Shown piece by piece: positions 5,792 through 6,782 of a stretch of 6,782 bases of DNA. The number at the start of each line of letters is the position of its first letter. Positions within the stretch are counted from its first letter, which is position 1. The notes under the pieces are model-generated. The model was not told where the DNA came from. It did not search any database and was given only the letters and a program-made list of their open reading frames with translations. Origin of the DNA: an uncultured Actinomycetes bacterium (GTDB lineage: Bacteria; Actinomycetota; Thermoleophilia; Gaiellales; F1-60-MAGs149). A program made the position numbers and the translations under genes. Location: NCBI GenBank assembly GCA_903960645.1, contig CAJCBN010000182.1, forward strand, positions 1-6,782, read 5' to 3'.

Positions 5792-6640
5792 TTACCCCAG
5801 CACGATCGCCACGACACCGAGCAGCGCGAACCCGGCGCCGATCCGCTGGATCGTGGATAGGCGTTCGTCGAGCTTGATCCGCGCGAGCAGGATGGTCACG
5901 ACCGGGTAGAGGCTCGACAGCACCACGGCGATGCTGAGGTCGCCGAGGGAGGCTGCGTAGGCGAAGCCGACGAACGCCGCGGTATCCATCAGCCCGACGG
6001 GTGCGATGGCCATGAACGAACCACGCGGGGCGGTCGTGGTACCGCGCTGCAGCCCGATCGCGAGCACGATGAGCAGGAGCGGTAGGCCGAACGAGCGTTG
6101 CATGGTCACGCCCCAGAGGGGGGACTCCGCGGCGAGCTGATCCATGCTGAGGTAGAAGACCGTCAGAATCGCCACTCCGAGCAACGCAATGGGGACGGCG
6201 CCGTACTTGCCGTGCTTGAGGTCGCGCTCGCCCGCGTGTCGGCTGACGAGCACCACGCCCGCGATGGCCACGGCGATACCGGCGAGCTGGATGAGGGTGG
6301 GACGTTCACCGAGCAGGACCACGGCGATCACCGCGGGCCCAGCGGAGGAGCAGGCGAAGATCGGCGCGATCACCCCGATCGGCCCACGCGCCAGGGCGAT
6401 GAAGAACACGACGTGCCCGACGGAACCGGTGATACCGGCGATCACGGCCCACGGGATGTGATCCCAGCCTGGGAACGCGTCGCCCACGAGGAAGAGCGCC
6501 GCGAGCACCGGGACCATGCCGACGGCCTCGGAGTAGACGGCGACGAGGAGCGGACTGTAGGCGCGGGCCCGCAGCGTGCCGACGAAGTCAGCAACGCCCC
6601 ACGTGGTGGCCGCACCGAGCGAGAGCACCAGCGTCCACAT
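5792..6640 (-). CDS. EamA/DMT-superfamily transporter
   Basis: A 282-residue membrane protein with the two-EamA-repeat architecture of the drug/metabolite transporter superfamily and about ten predicted membrane segments. The first repeat ends with a GPIGVIAPIF segment, a GER motif (111-113) and a long AGIAVAIAGVVLV helix (120-132). The second repeat mirrors it with SLGDLSIAVVLSSLYPVV (231-248), LDER (257-260) and the final GAGFALLGVVAIVLG helix (268-282). The family exports or exchanges small metabolites; the substrate cannot be told from sequence. Length and both repeats are complete. ATG at 6640-6638 lies nine bases after the stop of the preceding minus-strand gene, so the two are probably co-transcribed. 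The ribosome-binding site is weak (GTAGG overlapping that stop). It converges on the glycosyltransferase operon and is not in the same transcript, so a link to glycan export would be speculative. Confidence 0.92.
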   Translation of the reverse strand: MWTLVLSLGAATTWGVADFVGTLRARAYSPLLVAVYSEAVGMVPVLAALFLVGDAFPGWDHIPWAVIAGITGSVGHVVFFIALARGPIGVIAPIFACSSAGPAVIAVVLLGERPTLIQLAGIAVAIAGVVLVSRHAGERDLKHGKYGAVPIALLGVAILTVFYLSMDQLAAESPLWGVTMQRSFGLPLLLIVLAIGLQRGTTTAPRGSFMAIAPVGLMDTAAFVGFAYAASLGDLSIAVVLSSLYPVVTILLARIKLDERLSTIQRIGAGFALLGVVAIVLG

Positions 6641-6649
6641 GCGGGCAGC

Positions 6650-6782
6650 CTACCGGTCGGGCGTGGGCGGCACGCCGAGCGCTGCGGCCAGCCCAACGCG
6701 GACATCGTGCATGTTCTCGAACGGGAGGTACGAGAAGCCCTCGCGCTCGAGGTGCTCGGTGAGGCCAGCGCGGGCGAAGCGC
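6650..6782 (-). CDS. C-terminal end of an unidentified protein (N-terminus beyond window)
   Basis: The minus-strand frame is open from the right edge to TAG at 6652-6650, giving 43 residues that end in AAALGVPPTPDR. The segment is coding-like: third positions are nearly all G or C, and HLEREGFSYLPFENMHDVRVG (about residues 10-30 of the fragment) mixes charged and aromatic residues as in a soluble globular domain. It has no membrane segment. I do not recognise the family from this C-terminus alone. It lies nine bases upstream of the EamA gene on the same strand, so it is very likely the previous gene in that operon, and its identity would be the best clue to the transporter's substrate. Confidence 0.7.
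   Translation of the reverse strand, partial: RFARAGLTEHLEREGFSYLPFENMHDVRVGLAAALGVPPTPDR

Overview
The window is high-GC bacterial DNA with tightly packed genes, strong G/C preference at third codon positions and several stop/start overlaps. A free-living, GC-rich bacterium is likely. The gene mix (CbbX-type AAA+ relative, YccF, PHP-glycosyltransferase fusion, DUF2334, EamA) and a short TTGGTGCC-T-GGCACCAA palindrome would fit an actinobacterium such as a Thermoleophilia-like lineage. That is a guess from style, not a phylogenetic result. There are no rRNA or tRNA genes, CRISPR arrays or transposases.

Layout. (1) Positions 1-1159, minus strand: a two-gene unit of a YccF-family membrane protein followed, with a 1-base TGATG overlap, by a CbbX/SpoVK-type AAA+ protein that runs off the left edge. 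The AAA+ protein keeps the family's length and motif spacing, but its Walker A lysine and threonine, pore-loop aromatic and arginine-finger positions are all replaced. It looks like a pseudo-AAA+ protein and is the most unusual thing here. (2) Positions 1160-1512: a divergent intergenic region with a short coding-like stretch, three small palindromes and a hairpin in the leader of the next operon. (3) Positions 1513-5764, plus strand: a three-gene operon encoding a PHP phosphoesterase-GT4 glycosyltransferase fusion, a second GT4 glycosyltransferase and a DUF2334 (NodB-fold) deacetylase-like protein. (4) Positions 5792-6782, minus strand: an EamA/DMT-family transporter preceded by the C-terminal end of an unidentified protein. 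This unit converges on the operon across 27 bases.

How the genes may work together. The operon has the parts for building and trimming a small glycoconjugate: two nucleotide-sugar-dependent transferases, a metal-dependent phosphoesterase fused to one of them, and a likely de-N-acetylase. This recalls 'transfer GlcNAc, remove phosphate, deacetylate' pathways (mycothiol, GPI-like lipids), but no substrate can be read from sequence. The yccF/pseudo-AAA+ pair is probably an independent membrane-associated module.
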